Assembly (NCBI GenBank): GCA_963763115.1
Contig: CAVXNM010000041.1
Coordinates: 62,001 to 126,000 of the forward strand
Direction: 5' to 3'
Source: CAVQCA01 sp963763115
GTDB taxonomy: Bacteria; Pseudomonadota; Gammaproteobacteria; UBA9214
Length of the DNA: 64,000 nt
Part shown: positions 42,778-51,796 of the stretch, in pieces
Position numbering within the stretch: the stretch's first letter is position 1
Layout: every line of letters begins with the position of its first letter
Program-made: the position numbers and the translations under genes
The notes under the pieces: generated by a model
What the model was told of the DNA's origin: nothing
The model's database searches: none
The model's input: only the letters and a program-made list of their open reading frames with translations

Positions 42778-42841
42778 CCCGCTGTCCAGGGAACTGGTAA
42801 TGGTGGCCGACCTGCTTCCGGAGAGGTCGGTGTCGATAAGT

Positions 42842-43030
42842 AAGGCATCCTCCGCTTGTGCCGGCGTGGCTATTGCCCTTGAACCGAGGGTTCAAAGGGG
42901 GGACGGTAGTGATGTATCAGGCTTTCCGCCAGCGGCGGACATGCACACCAACATCAGCAAACTGTCCCCTGATTTGGTAATTAGGCTCAAGGAGATCTAA
43001 GCCACAATCGAACACAGCAGGGGATGCCTG
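42842..43030 (-). ncRNA. ssrS: 6S RNA
   Basis: About 188 bases. The terminal stem pairs GGCATCCCCTGC at the 5' end (about 43028) with GCGGAGGATGCC at the 3' end (about 42844). Near the 3' end lies CTTTGAACCCTCGGTTCAAGGG, matching the E. coli CCTTGAACCAAGGGTTCAAGGG hairpin, and the large central bubble is flanked by CAGGGGAC. 6S RNA mimics an open promoter and binds the sigma-70 holoenzyme in stationary phase. Position between zapA and fau supports it. Ends are estimated. Confidence 0.93.
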
Positions 43031-43056
43031 AATTTAACCTTTGCAGCTGGGGCTGA

Positions 43057-43371
43057 TCAGTTCAGCTCCTTCTTCGTTTGACGGTCCAGTGTTTCCTCGA
43101 TCCTGGCATTGAGATGGCCGATGCGGGCGGTGTATTTGTCCAGTTCCCTGGCGTTCGTGCCCGATTCCACGATCTCGTGCGCCAGGTTGAGCGCCACCAT
43201 GACGGCGATTCTGTCAATTCCAACAACCTTGCCGCTCCCGCGGATTTCCGTCATCCTGTCATTGAGATATTTTGCCGATGCCGTCAAGGCATCCCGTTCT
43301 TCCTCCGGACAGGCGACCAGGTATTCCTTGTCCAGGATGTAAACCTTGATGGCGCCTGCATCCTTGCTCAT
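43057..43371 (-). CDS. zapA: Cell division protein ZapA
   Basis: 104 residues. Binds and bundles FtsZ at the division ring. N-terminal globular part KVYILDKEYLVACPEEERDALTA, helix LNDRMTEIRGSGKVVGIDRIAVMVALNLAHEI, then a C-terminal coiled coil for tetramer formation. The ATG overlaps the stop of the gene upstream (ATGA at 43371-43368), so translation is coupled. Confidence 0.94.
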   Translation of the reverse strand: MSKDAGAIKVYILDKEYLVACPEEERDALTASAKYLNDRMTEIRGSGKVVGIDRIAVMVALNLAHEIVESGTNARELDKYTARIGHLNARIEETLDRQTKKELN

Positions 43372-43601
43372 GTGCCGGTTTCCAGTGACTTGAGGCGTGT
43401 GACGATGGCCTCGACACGGTTGCGTACCAGATCATGCCTTTCGATCAGGGAGGCACGTTCGGTTGCCAGCGTATCCTGCTGGGTGCGCAGCGAGCGATTT
43501 TCCATGCTCAGACGTTCGATGGTCTTCAACAGAGCATCGATTTTTGCCTCGAGCCGGGAAAGTTCCAGGTCGATGTGTGAATGTGTGTTTGATTTTGACA
43601 T
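43368..43601 (-). CDS. TIGR02449-family coiled-coil protein, ZapB-like
   Basis: 77 residues from ATG 43601. Entirely helical with heptad pattern (LSRLEAKIDALLKTIERLSM, ENRSLRTQQDTL), like the short ZapB partner of ZapA. This family is known only by number but always lies before zapA; a role at the division septum is inferred. The stop overlaps the zapA start by 4 bases. Faces ygfB divergently. Confidence 0.85.
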   Translation of the reverse strand: MSKSNTHSHIDLELSRLEAKIDALLKTIERLSMENRSLRTQQDTLATERASLIERHDLVRNRVEAIVTRLKSLETGT

Positions 43602-43761
43602 GCAATGAATATAGTGCGGTTGAGGCAATCGGTCAATGTCCGGAAAGTGCTGGCAGTATACACGGCGTTTACCGGGCTGGTGAATGTCGTCTGTGTCATA
43701 ATCTCGGTAAAGGGTTTGCGGGTAACCGCTGCGATTGCATACGCCCGGGGAGGGTTGCGCC

Positions 43762-44325
43762 TTGATCGAAACGGAGAATGTTACTTATGACCGGTTGCAG
43801 TCTGCGTTGCAGGCGGCTGATGCCGACTCCGGTGCGGCGGAAAGCCACGGGGTGATATGCGGCATCATCTGTGCTGCGGGCACGCCTGATCCTTCGCTCT
43901 GGCTCGATCATCTGCTTGGTGCGGGCAATACTGGCAGTGCAATGGCGCAGTCAGTGCAATTGCTGCTGACGGGGCTCTATTCGGATTCGCTGCTGCATTT
44001 CAATGACGGCGATCTGGGCTTGGTTTTGCTGCTGCCGGAAGATGATACACCGCTGCCGCTGCGCAGCCAGGCGCTCGGCGAATGGTGCCAGGGGTTTCTC
44101 TACGGACTGGCGCTCGGGGGCGTGCGTGAGAACGGGGCACCGAAGGGTGACGTAGGCGAGATCATGCATGACTTCTACGAGATATCGAATACCCGTTTTG
44201 AGCATGATTTGACCGATGAGGATGAGGAATCCGCTTATGCCGAGATCGTTGAATACGTCCGCATGAGCGTGCTGCTCTGCCATGAAGAGCTGCGCCCGCT
44301 GCAGGTGCCGCAGCGTCTGCAGTAG
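43762..44325 (+). CDS. ygfB: UPF0149/YgfB-family protein
   Basis: 187 residues starting at a TTG (43762) preceded by GGGGAGGG; no ATG or GTG fits the frame near the homology start. The two-helix-hairpin fold shows AESHGVICGIICAAGTPD, the LGEWCQGFLYGLAL block and YVRMSVLLCHEELRP. In P. aeruginosa a YgfB homologue dampens a beta-lactamase-inducing regulon; whether this holds here is unknown. First gene of the ygfB-pepP-ubiH-ubiI run, 51 bases before pepP. Confidence 0.88.
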   Translation: MIETENVTYDRLQSALQAADADSGAAESHGVICGIICAAGTPDPSLWLDHLLGAGNTGSAMAQSVQLLLTGLYSDSLLHFNDGDLGLVLLLPEDDTPLPLRSQALGEWCQGFLYGLALGGVRENGAPKGDVGEIMHDFYEISNTRFEHDLTDEDEESAYAEIVEYVRMSVLLCHEELRPLQVPQRLQ

Positions 44326-44376
44326 GCTGGACCCTGGGGTGCCGATAATGTATCTGAACTCGGGTGGAATGCGAGA

Positions 44377-45690
44377 ATGATCAGCCGAAAGGAATTCATG
44401 CGCCGTCGCAGACAACTCATCCGGATGATGGGCAGGGGTTCAATCGCCATCATCCCGGCGGCGCCAGTGAGGACGCGCAACCGCGATGTTGAATATCCCT
44501 ACCGGCCGGACAGCGATTTCCAGTACATAACAGGATTCAGCGAACCGGTGGCCGTAGCGGTACTGATTCCTGGTCGTGACCATGGTGAATACCTGTTGTT
44601 CTGCCGGGAACGCGATCCGAAGATGGAAACCTGGACCGGGCGGCGGGCCGGCACGCGCGGTGCCGTAGAACTCTACGATGCCGATGATGCCTTCCCCATC
44701 GGCGACATCGACGAAATCCTGCCCGGGCTGATCGAGAGCTGCGATCGGGTATTCTACACCATGGGTTCACATCCCGAATTCGACCGGCATGTGCTCGACT
44801 GGATTAAAAGGATACGGGAGGGCGCGCGTTCCGGTTCGCGGGCGCCGGATGAATTCGTATCTCTTGAACACCTGTTGCACGACATGCGTCTCTATAAAAG
44901 CAGGTCGGAAGTCAGGGTGATGCGCAACGCGGCAAAGGTGGCCTGCCGCGCGCACCGGCGCGCCATGCAGGCCTGCCGTCCCGGCAGGCATGAATTCGAG
45001 ATCGAGGCGGAACTGATCCACGAATTCCGTCACGCCGATATGCAGCCTGCCTATCCGAGTATCGTCGGCGGCGGCGAGAACGGCTGTATCCTGCATTACA
45101 CGGACAACCGGGCCGAGCTGCGGGACGGCGATCTGTTGCTGATCGATGCCGGCGCCGAATTCGACTGCTATGCTTCGGATGTCACGCGCACCTTCCCCGT
45201 CAACGGCCGGTTCAGTCCGTCGCAGAAGGTCTTGTACGAGGTCGTGCTGGCCGCCCAGGCGGCCGCCATCAAACAGGTGCAGCCGGGCAATGACTGGAAC
45301 GCCCCGCATGCTGCCGCCATCAAGGTGTTGACGCGGGGACTGGTCAGGCTGGGTATTCTCAAGGGTCGGCCGACCGAACTGATCAGGAAGGAAGCCTATC
45401 GACGTTTCTACATGCACCGCACCGGCCACTGGCTGGGCATGGACGTGCATGATGTCGGGGATTACAAGGTCGGGGGTGAATGGCGGGTCCTCGAACCGGG
45501 TATGGTGCTGACGGTCGAGCCGGGAATCTATATCCCCGCGGGCAGCCGCGGTGTGGCGAGAAAATGGTGGAATATCGGGATACGCATCGAGGATGACGTG
45601 CTGGTGACGAATGACGGTCACGAAGTGCTCAGCGCCGATGCGCCGAAGACCGTCAGTGAGATCGAGGCGTTGATGGAGGAAAATCGCTGA
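44377..45690 (+). CDS. pepP: Xaa-Pro aminopeptidase
   Basis: 437 residues. Cuts the N-terminal residue before proline with two Mn ions. Creatinase-type N-domain (RKEFMRRRRQLIRMMGRGSI) then the pita-bread domain with metal ligands D in LLIDAGAEFD and SDVTRTFPVNG, H in HRTGHWLGMDVHDVG, E in LTVEPGIYIP and E in GIRIEDDVLV. Full length. The following ubiH starts 24 bases on. Confidence 0.95.
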   Translation: MISRKEFMRRRRQLIRMMGRGSIAIIPAAPVRTRNRDVEYPYRPDSDFQYITGFSEPVAVAVLIPGRDHGEYLLFCRERDPKMETWTGRRAGTRGAVELYDADDAFPIGDIDEILPGLIESCDRVFYTMGSHPEFDRHVLDWIKRIREGARSGSRAPDEFVSLEHLLHDMRLYKSRSEVRVMRNAAKVACRAHRRAMQACRPGRHEFEIEAELIHEFRHADMQPAYPSIVGGGENGCILHYTDNRAELRDGDLLLIDAGAEFDCYASDVTRTFPVNGRFSPSQKVLYEVVLAAQAAAIKQVQPGNDWNAPHAAAIKVLTRGLVRLGILKGRPTELIRKEAYRRFYMHRTGHWLGMDVHDVGDYKVGGEWRVLEPGMVLTVEPGIYIPAGSRGVARKWWNIGIRIEDDVLVTNDGHEVLSADAPKTVSEIEALMEENR

Positions 45691-45714
45691 TGTGCGTGTC
45701 AGGGTCCGGGTGTG

Positions 45715-46932
45715 ATGAATCCGTATGACATCCTGATCATTGGCGGAGGGCTGGTCGGAGCCAGTCTGGTGCGTGCGTTGCAGGGCAGGGGTTTGCGCAT
45801 CGCCGTGGTGGAGGCCGTCCAGTTCGAGACACGGACCGAAGCGGGCTACGACGATCGCGCCATCGCGCTGGCACACGGCACGCAGCGCATCTTCGACAGT
45901 CTGAACTTATGGAGCGATCTGGTGGATGATGCCACGCCGATTCACCGCATTCATGTGTCCGATCGCGGGCATTGCGGTTTTACCCGTATGGACCGGGAGG
46001 AGGAGGGGGTGCCGGCGCTGGGCTATGTTGTCGCGGCACGGGTGCTTGGCCAGGTGCTGGGCGATGTCGCGCGATCCGCCGAAGGGGTGGATCTCTATTG
46101 TCCCGCGACCCTCGCGGAACTGAGCCTCGAGGCGGAGGCGGCAACCGCAACCCTCGTCAGGGATGACGAGACGATGATGCTGACGGCGCGACTGGTCGTG
46201 GCCGCGGATGGCGCCGGTTCCGCGGTCAGGAACCGCCTGGGTATTGCAGTGACCGAACACGATTACGGCCAGTCGGCCGTCATCGCCAATATCACCCCGC
46301 AGCTGCCGCACCGCCATGTGGCCTTCGAACGGTTCACCGATACCGGACCGATGGCCTTGCTGCCCATGTCTGCGGGTCGCTGTGCGGTGGTATGGACCAT
46401 CGATAGTCGGGAGACCGGCGAAGTCATGGGGTTGTCCGACGGCGAGTTCCTGTGCCGTCTGCAGGAGCGGTTCGGCTATCGGCTCGGGCGGCTCGAACGC
46501 GTTGGGCGGCGGCAAGCCTATCCACTTCACCTCGTCAAGGCGAAGGAATCGGTGCGTCACCGGCTGGCGCTGGTCGGCAACGCCGCCCATACCCTGCACC
46601 CGATCGCCGGGCAGGGTTTCAACCTGGGTGTGCGCGACATCGCGGTACTTGCCGAAGTGCTGGTCGATGCCATGGCGGAAGGACACGATCCCGGGGAACT
46701 GGCGGTGTTGAGCCGCTACGATGTGTGGCGGCATGCCGATCACCGGCTGGTCACGGCATTTACCGACGGCATGGCGCGCCTGTTCACCGTGTCGCTGCCG
46801 GCGATGGGGATGGCGCGCGCTGCGGGTATGCTGACGCTCGACCTGCTGCCTCCGGCGAAGCGTCTGCTGACGCGTCTTACCATGGGGCGTTCCGGCCGCA
46901 TACCGCGGCTCGCGCGCGGATTGCCGTTGTAG
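45715..46932 (+). CDS. ubiH: 2-octaprenyl-6-methoxyphenol hydroxylase
   Basis: 405 residues, flavoprotein monooxygenase of ubiquinone synthesis. Dinucleotide motif ILIIGGGLVGASLVRAL, substrate-side YDDRAIALAHGTQRIF, the HVSDRGHCGFTRMDREEEG block typical of UbiH, and the FAD ribityl motif LVGNAAHTLHPIAGQGFNLG. Hydroxylates C6 of the ring precursor with NAD(P)H and oxygen. ATG 45715 is preferred over GTG 45712. An inverted-repeat element (46943-47075) separates it from ubiI. Confidence 0.92.
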   Translation: MNPYDILIIGGGLVGASLVRALQGRGLRIAVVEAVQFETRTEAGYDDRAIALAHGTQRIFDSLNLWSDLVDDATPIHRIHVSDRGHCGFTRMDREEEGVPALGYVVAARVLGQVLGDVARSAEGVDLYCPATLAELSLEAEAATATLVRDDETMMLTARLVVAADGAGSAVRNRLGIAVTEHDYGQSAVIANITPQLPHRHVAFERFTDTGPMALLPMSAGRCAVVWTIDSRETGEVMGLSDGEFLCRLQERFGYRLGRLERVGRRQAYPLHLVKAKESVRHRLALVGNAAHTLHPIAGQGFNLGVRDIAVLAEVLVDAMAEGHDPGELAVLSRYDVWRHADHRLVTAFTDGMARLFTVSLPAMGMARAAGMLTLDLLPPAKRLLTRLTMGRSGRIPRLARGLPL

Positions 46933-46942
46933 GTGATAATGA

Positions 46943-47075
46943 TTTACCGCAGAGACGCAAGTACGCAAAGAAAACAAAAGCAAAAAATCATGAAAGACCT
47001 GGTATCAAAAGCTTGATAACGAGGAATTGTTGTTATCTTTTGTAGATTTATTACTTTGCGTCTTTGCGGTGAAAA
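46943..47075. repeat. Inverted-repeat element type 1, copy A
   Basis: Begins TTTACCGCAGAGACGCAAGT and ends CTTTGCGTCTTTGCGGTGAA; the ends are imperfect inverted repeats about 25 bases long around an AT-rich core of about 80 bases with no reading frame. Related copies lie at 51233, 56401 and 57517. Fills nearly all of the ubiH-ubiI gap. Confidence 0.85.
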
Positions 47076-47099
47076 TTCCGTATTTCGAGTGAGAATGCC

Positions 47100-48320
47100 A
47101 TGAACCAGTTCGACATCGTTATCATCGGGGCCGGTATCGTGGGTGCAACGGCAGCCTGCGCACTGGGCGAGGCGGGTGTCAGGGTCGCGCTGGTCGAGGC
47201 CCGGCCTTTCGCGCACGATAATGGCGACGGTGTGCGCGATGCACGTGTCTTCGCGGTCACCCGCGCTTCGCAACGGATTTTCGAAGTGCTCGGTGTCTGG
47301 GAACGAATCATGGCGCGGGAGGCCTATCCGTTCCGGGATATGGAGGTGTGGGACGCGGGCGGCACCGGATTGATTCGATTCGACTGCGCCGATATCGGCG
47401 AACCCTGTCTTGGTCATATGATCGAGCCCCGCATCATCCACGTCGCGCTGCTGGAACAGTTGCGTACGATCGCTGAGATAACTCTTTTCTGCCCGGCGCA
47501 ATTCACGGATATCGCCATCGATGAATCAACGGTCAGCGTAAATCTGGAGGATGGCACGACCTTGAAGGCCGCCCTCATCGTCGCGGCGGATGGCGCCCGA
47601 TCGCCACTGCGCGAACAGCTGAGCATTCCGACCCGGAGGCATGACTACCACCAAAGCAGCCTGGTCGCGCGCGTGGCTACTGAATTTCCGCATCAGGCTA
47701 CGGCCCGGCAGCGTTTTCTGCCAAGTGGGCCGCTCGCCTTTCTGCCGATGGAGGAAGGCTGGAGTTCCATAGTATGGACCCTGCCGACGGCCGAGGTTTC
47801 AGGCATGCTGGCGCTGGAACAGGACGCCTTTCATGCAGCCCTGGGACAGGCCTTTGATTTTCGCCTCGGCCGGATCGTCGATTCGGAGCGACGCGAGGCC
47901 TGGCCGTTGACACGGTTGCATGCGGAACACTATGTCAGGGAGCGCGTCGCGCTGATTGGCGATGCGGCGCATGCCATACACCCGCTGGCGGGGCAGGGGG
48001 TCAATCTGGGCCTGCTGGATGCGGCCACCCTGGCGGAGGTTGTCCTGGCCGCAAGGGCGCGCGGGGGTGACCCGGGCTCGCTGCCGGTCCTGCGCCGTTA
48101 CGAGCGCTGGCGCCGTGGCGACAATCTGCTCATGATGTCCGCCATGGACGGGTTCAATGTACTGTTCGGCAACGAACTGGGACCGGTGCGCTGGCTGCGC
48201 AACTTCGGTTTGTCGATGGTGAATGCGGTCGGGCCGGCCAAGGATCTGCTGATGCGCCATGCGGCCGGCCTTGCGGGGGACCTGCCGGCGCTGGCGCGGG
48301 CGAGAGTCGATTCCCCATGA
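47100..48320 (+). CDS. ubiI: UbiI/UbiF-type flavin monooxygenase (FAD-dependent 2-octaprenylphenol hydroxylase)
   Basis: 406 residues, paralogue of UbiH. Motifs: VIIGAGIVGATAACALGEAG, VFAVTRASQRIFEVLGVW, MEVWDAGGTGLIRFDCADIG with GEPCLGHMIE, and LIGDAAHAIHPLAGQGVNLG. The VWDAG-FD-ADIGEPCLGH block is that of UbiI (VisC) or UbiF; which ring carbon (C5 or C6) it hydroxylates cannot be decided here, and in many bacteria one enzyme does more than one position. Last gene of the ygfB cluster. Confidence 0.88.
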   Translation: MNQFDIVIIGAGIVGATAACALGEAGVRVALVEARPFAHDNGDGVRDARVFAVTRASQRIFEVLGVWERIMAREAYPFRDMEVWDAGGTGLIRFDCADIGEPCLGHMIEPRIIHVALLEQLRTIAEITLFCPAQFTDIAIDESTVSVNLEDGTTLKAALIVAADGARSPLREQLSIPTRRHDYHQSSLVARVATEFPHQATARQRFLPSGPLAFLPMEEGWSSIVWTLPTAEVSGMLALEQDAFHAALGQAFDFRLGRIVDSERREAWPLTRLHAEHYVRERVALIGDAAHAIHPLAGQGVNLGLLDAATLAEVVLAARARGGDPGSLPVLRRYERWRRGDNLLMMSAMDGFNVLFGNELGPVRWLRNFGLSMVNAVGPAKDLLMRHAAGLAGDLPALARARVDSP

Positions 48321-49027
48321 ACCCGTATACTTATTATATATATCGTCAAGGTCGGTCGGGAATTCGTCGTCAATTTCTGACGCTATTCATTGGCAACTTT
48401 CTAACTACCTGAAATATCGAAATTGTTGGTGTTGTCATTTGCCGACGATGAGCCGTTTCGTGTGCTATTCCCGCTCCTGCCCCCGCTGGTTGCAGATATC
48501 CAGTCCCTGATTCAATAACCCCTGCCTGCGCGGCAACACCCCGGCTGTTTACGGCGGGCAGCAGGTTAATCGGTGATTCGCAGTCCGACCCGGCCACCCG
48601 GGAGAACATGATCGATGACCCGGCCAACCGCTGTGAGCCGCTAAATTACGGCAATTGCTGCGGCAAACAGTGGCTGGCCGAACGCGAGTGCATTGACGAA
48701 TAGCGGTTGAAGCCATCCCTGCGCGTATTCCTGATGACGATGAACGTTGTAGATATCGCCGGCAATGGGTAGGGACGCCGGATGATATTGACAGTTGGCA
48801 TCGTCCTTGCTCGATGATTCCCAGGATGTGGCTGCTGGGGGGATCGCACGAATGACGGCAGGAAGGGGTCAGCCCTCTCGGGGGGTGATCTCGGTTTGCC
48901 CCCGGGCAGGCCGGGTTTCGATGATGTTCACAGGGATGCCCGCAGAACGTGCGCTACATGAACCGGCTTCCCGATGATCCACGAATTTCATCCGGAGCAG
49001 TCGGGGCACTGCAGAGGAGATCGCACA
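48321..49027. other. Long intergenic region without a recognised gene
   Basis: 707 bases between ubiI and the PilZ gene. Short frames exist on both strands, none with a ribosome-binding site and coding-like composition; one C-rich frame ending near 48699 has no recognisable similarity. TTGACA at 48790-48795 could be part of a promoter. No terminator T-run is seen. Confidence 0.45.
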
Positions 49028-49420
49028 ATGGAGCAACGCTGGAGTTTACGCAAGCCTGTTACGTTCGAGGTGCGCGTGACACACAAATGCCATCCCGTAG
49101 TTCAGGGCCGATCCACGAATATCAGCCTGGAAGGACTGTTCATCGAGACGGGTATTGTGATACTGCCTGTCGGATCTTTCGTAGAGGTGGAATTTGCCCT
49201 GATGACCGGAAAGGTATGGGAGCAGATCCGGATGCTGGCAAGCGTGGTACACAGGACTGGAAACGGTTGCGGTATCGTGTTCCATGACTTCAACACAAAG
49301 GTATTCCGCTCCATCGAGTGCATGCTCCATACCCACAATAACCGGTGCTTCATACAGCCGCAGGGCATCCGCAGCATTAAAGCACCCGCGGCATCGGATC
49401 GGTTGCCCCGTCGTGTATGA
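49028..49420 (+). CDS. PilZ-domain protein, putative c-di-GMP receptor
   Basis: 130 residues from ATG 49028, with GAGGAG upstream. The c-di-GMP signature is present: R-x-x-x-R as RWSLR at residues 4-8 and (D/N)-x-S-x-x-G as NISLEGLFIETG. Then the barrel strands VGSFVEVEFALMTG and GCGIVFHDFN. A single-domain PilZ protein, probably an adaptor controlling motility or envelope processes when c-di-GMP rises. No linked cyclase or pilus gene in the window. The C-terminal 30 residues are basic and not part of the fold. Confidence 0.88.
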   Translation: MEQRWSLRKPVTFEVRVTHKCHPVVQGRSTNISLEGLFIETGIVILPVGSFVEVEFALMTGKVWEQIRMLASVVHRTGNGCGIVFHDFNTKVFRSIECMLHTHNNRCFIQPQGIRSIKAPAASDRLPRRV

Positions 49421-49860
49421 TATTTCGTTCCCTCGCTGAGCGCGCGGGTTGGGCGCTATCGCAAACACTGGGATCTGCCGGGTGACACGCAGACTGTCTT
49501 GCAGCTTACCGGCTGTCTCAGGCGATTATCGATCCCGCTTGTGTCTGTGTATCTTGTATATAAATGGTGCAGGCGCCGCGGAATGGTGATTAATCGTCAT
49601 GACACGGCAGGGAAAACACCACCGGGAAGAGTATCTGCGGTGTAGTTCCTTCAGCATCTGCCGGATTCGCTGTAAGCACATGATTCTCTATGAGATATTA
49701 TGTATAACATGCTGCGTATCCTTCCGGAAAGGCGCCTGTGAGTTCCCCTGCCAGTCGCCACGCGCATCGCCTCGTCGAGATGACACACTGGGTAATCCCT
49801 ACCCGCTTAATCTGGCACTCGCCGGACGGCAGGAGTATATTTGCCGCTCAATGTGATTCT
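49421..49860. other. Intergenic region upstream of the glycine riboswitch
   Basis: 440 bases that should contain the gcv promoter. A TATAAC -10-like box lies near 49700 (TGTATAACATGC) without a good -35. No gene is seen. Confidence 0.45.
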
Positions 49861-50056
49861 GCTGCGGGAGAGGGTTCACGGTCGGTTGACCGGAACCGCC
49901 GAAGGCGCAACATGCCCGGAAACGCTCAGGCAAAAGGACAGTAGCAGACAGTTGGCTCTGGAGAGCGGCCGTGGTCAGGCCCACCGAAGGGGACAGGCCC
50001 GCCATCACGACACAGGCAGGGTCTACACTCTCAGGTTACCGGACAGAGGGGCGACG
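49861..50056 (+). promoter_or_regulatory. Tandem glycine riboswitch
   Basis: Two aptamers in series. First (49863-49950): GGGAGAGGGTTC, CCGCCGAAGGCGCAA, then CGCTCAGGCAAAAGGACAG. Second (49957-50051): CTCTGGAGAGCGG, CCACCGAAGGGGACAGG, then CTCTCAGGTTACCGGACAGA. These GAGAG, CCGAAGG and CAGG-AAAGGACAG pieces are the conserved core. In other bacteria glycine binding turns on the gcv operon. A terminator follows immediately. Confidence 0.95.
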
Positions 50057-50085
50057 GTGGTGTGAACCGCCGTCGCCCTTTTTTA
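50048..50085 (+). terminator. Intrinsic terminator acting as riboswitch expression platform
   Basis: Stem GGGCGACGG / CCGTCGCCC (50049-50057 with 50070-50078), extended inward by TGGT/ACCG, loop GTGA, then six T. Its 5' strand overlaps the closing GGGG of the second aptamer, so glycine binding would compete with terminator formation. Confidence 0.85.
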
Positions 50086-50128
50086 TTATTGCGCCATCGG
50101 CAGGCGTACCGGCAAAGTAATCGGCCCA

Positions 50129-51220
50129 ATGGGAAACAGGACACCACTCTACGAAGAACATCTTGAAGCCGGCGGCAAACTGGTGGATTTTGCCGGCTGG
50201 GACATGCCGATCAACTACGGATCCCAGATCGAGGAGCATCATGCAGTGCGCCATGGTGCCGGCATGTTCGATGTCTCGCACATGACTGTCGTGGACCTTG
50301 CCGGTGAGCGAGTGCGCGATTATTTGCGCTGCCTGCTCGCCAACGACGTGGCCCGCCTCAAGGACACCGGCAAGGCGCTCTACAGCTGCATGCTGAATAC
50401 GACCGGCGGCGTGATCGACGACCTGATCGTCTATTACCTGCAGGATGACTATTACCGCATGGTGGTCAACGCCGCCACACGGGAGAAGGACCTGGCCTGG
50501 CTGGTGGAGCAGGCGGTGATGTTTGACGTCACGGTGAAAGAGCGTCCCGAACTGGCCATGATTGCCATTCAGGGGCCTGACGCCAGAGACACGGTGCTGG
50601 ATGTGCTCGACCCGGACAGGGCGGCGGTCGCGAGGACACTCAAACCCTTCGTCGGCGCGTTCGCGGATGACTGGTTTATCGCGCGCACCGGCTACACCGG
50701 TGAGGACGGTTTCGAGATTATCCTGCCGGGCGGCGAGGCAGGCAGGTTCTGGCGGAGGCTGCACGCGGCCGGCATCGGCCTCGCCGGTCTCGGCGCGCGT
50801 GATACGCTGCGGCTAGAGGCCGGCATGAACCTGTACGGTGCGGATATGGACGAGGCAGTTACACCGCTCGAGTCGGGGCTGGCATGGACGGTTGCCTGGG
50901 AGCCGCCGGGCCGCGACTTCATCGGCCGCGCCGCACTGGAGACACAGCGCCGGAAGGGTGTTCCGCGCAAGCTGGTTGGCCTGCTGCTCGAGGGCAAGGG
51001 TGTGCTGCGCAATCATCAAAAGGTGATCGTCGGGAACGACGGTACGGGCGAAATCACCAGCGGCAGCTTTTCACCGACTCTGCAGTGCAGCATCGGCCTC
51101 GCACGCGTTCCGCAGGACACAGGAGACAGCTGCCAGGTTGAAATCCGCGGCAAGCGGTTGCCGGCGCGCGTGGTCAAGCCACCGTTCGTGCGCAACGGCA
51201 AGGCCAGGATCGAGTTATAA
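50129..51220 (+). CDS. gcvT: Glycine cleavage system T protein (aminomethyltransferase)
   Basis: 363 residues, normal length. Transfers the methylene group from the lipoyl arm of GcvH to tetrahydrofolate, releasing ammonia. Signatures: LVDFAGWDMPINYGSQIEEH, GAGMFDVSHMTVVDL, the THF site and C-terminal RTGYTGEDGFEI, RDTLRLEAGMNLYGADMDE. Controlled by the tandem riboswitch just upstream. An inverted-repeat element separates it from gcvH. Confidence 0.97.
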   Translation: MGNRTPLYEEHLEAGGKLVDFAGWDMPINYGSQIEEHHAVRHGAGMFDVSHMTVVDLAGERVRDYLRCLLANDVARLKDTGKALYSCMLNTTGGVIDDLIVYYLQDDYYRMVVNAATREKDLAWLVEQAVMFDVTVKERPELAMIAIQGPDARDTVLDVLDPDRAAVARTLKPFVGAFADDWFIARTGYTGEDGFEIILPGGEAGRFWRRLHAAGIGLAGLGARDTLRLEAGMNLYGADMDEAVTPLESGLAWTVAWEPPGRDFIGRAALETQRRKGVPRKLVGLLLEGKGVLRNHQKVIVGNDGTGEITSGSFSPTLQCSIGLARVPQDTGDSCQVEIRGKRLPARVVKPPFVRNGKARIEL

Positions 51221-51232
51221 CACTGATTAATC

Positions 51233-51319
51233 CACCACAGAGACACAAGGATCGCAAAGTTTTAATTGTTTTCGATATAGAATTTCTCTGCATCCTTTGC
51301 GTCTTTGCGGTGAAAAGGA
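51233..51319. repeat. Inverted-repeat element type 1, copy B
   Basis: CACCACAGAGACACAAGGAT ... CTTTGCGTCTTTGCGGTGAA with an AT-rich core of about 30 bases. Lies inside the gcv operon between gcvT and gcvH, yet leaves both frames intact; a fold in the mRNA could alter relative expression. Confidence 0.85.
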
Positions 51320-51377
51320 TTTTTTATCTGGACCAGGCCCTACAGACTGATATATCCACATGTGAGCGAGGACAGCC

Positions 51378-51773
51378 ATGAGTAACATCCCTGCGGATCT
51401 CAAATATACGAAGACGCACGAGTGGGCGCGCCTGAATGACGACGGTTCCGTGACCGTCGGCATCTCCGACAATGCCCAGGAACAGTTGGGCGACATTGTC
51501 TATGTTGAAGTCCCCGATGTCGGTAAGGTCGTCGCTGCGGCACAGCCCTGCGCCGTGGTGGAGTCGGTCAAGGCCGCCTCCGATGTCTATGCACCGCTTG
51601 CCGGAGAGATCCTGGAAGCCAACAGCAAACTGGTCGACAGTCCCGAGACCGTGAACCAGGATACCTACGGCGAGGGCTGGATGTTCCGCCTGCTCCCCTC
51701 CGATCCAGGCGGACTGGAGGCGTTGATGGACGACGACGCCTACGAATTGTTTCTCGAGTCCGACAATCACTAG
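51378..51773 (+). CDS. gcvH: Glycine cleavage system H protein
   Basis: 131 residues. Carries the lipoyl arm on K65 in VESVKAASDVYAPLAGEI. Other blocks: THEWARLNDDGSVTVGISDN and DTYGEGWMFRL. Shuttles the aminomethyl intermediate between P, T and L proteins. Standard size. Start ATG 51378. Confidence 0.97.
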   Translation: MSNIPADLKYTKTHEWARLNDDGSVTVGISDNAQEQLGDIVYVEVPDVGKVVAAAQPCAVVESVKAASDVYAPLAGEILEANSKLVDSPETVNQDTYGEGWMFRLLPSDPGGLEALMDDDAYELFLESDNH

Positions 51774-51796
51774 CAGGCACCGGCGAACCCTTACCC

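Noticed and set aside
44767..45876. 369-codon minus-strand frame opposite pepP
   Set aside because: Antisense shadow; the metal ligands of PepP lie on the plus strand.
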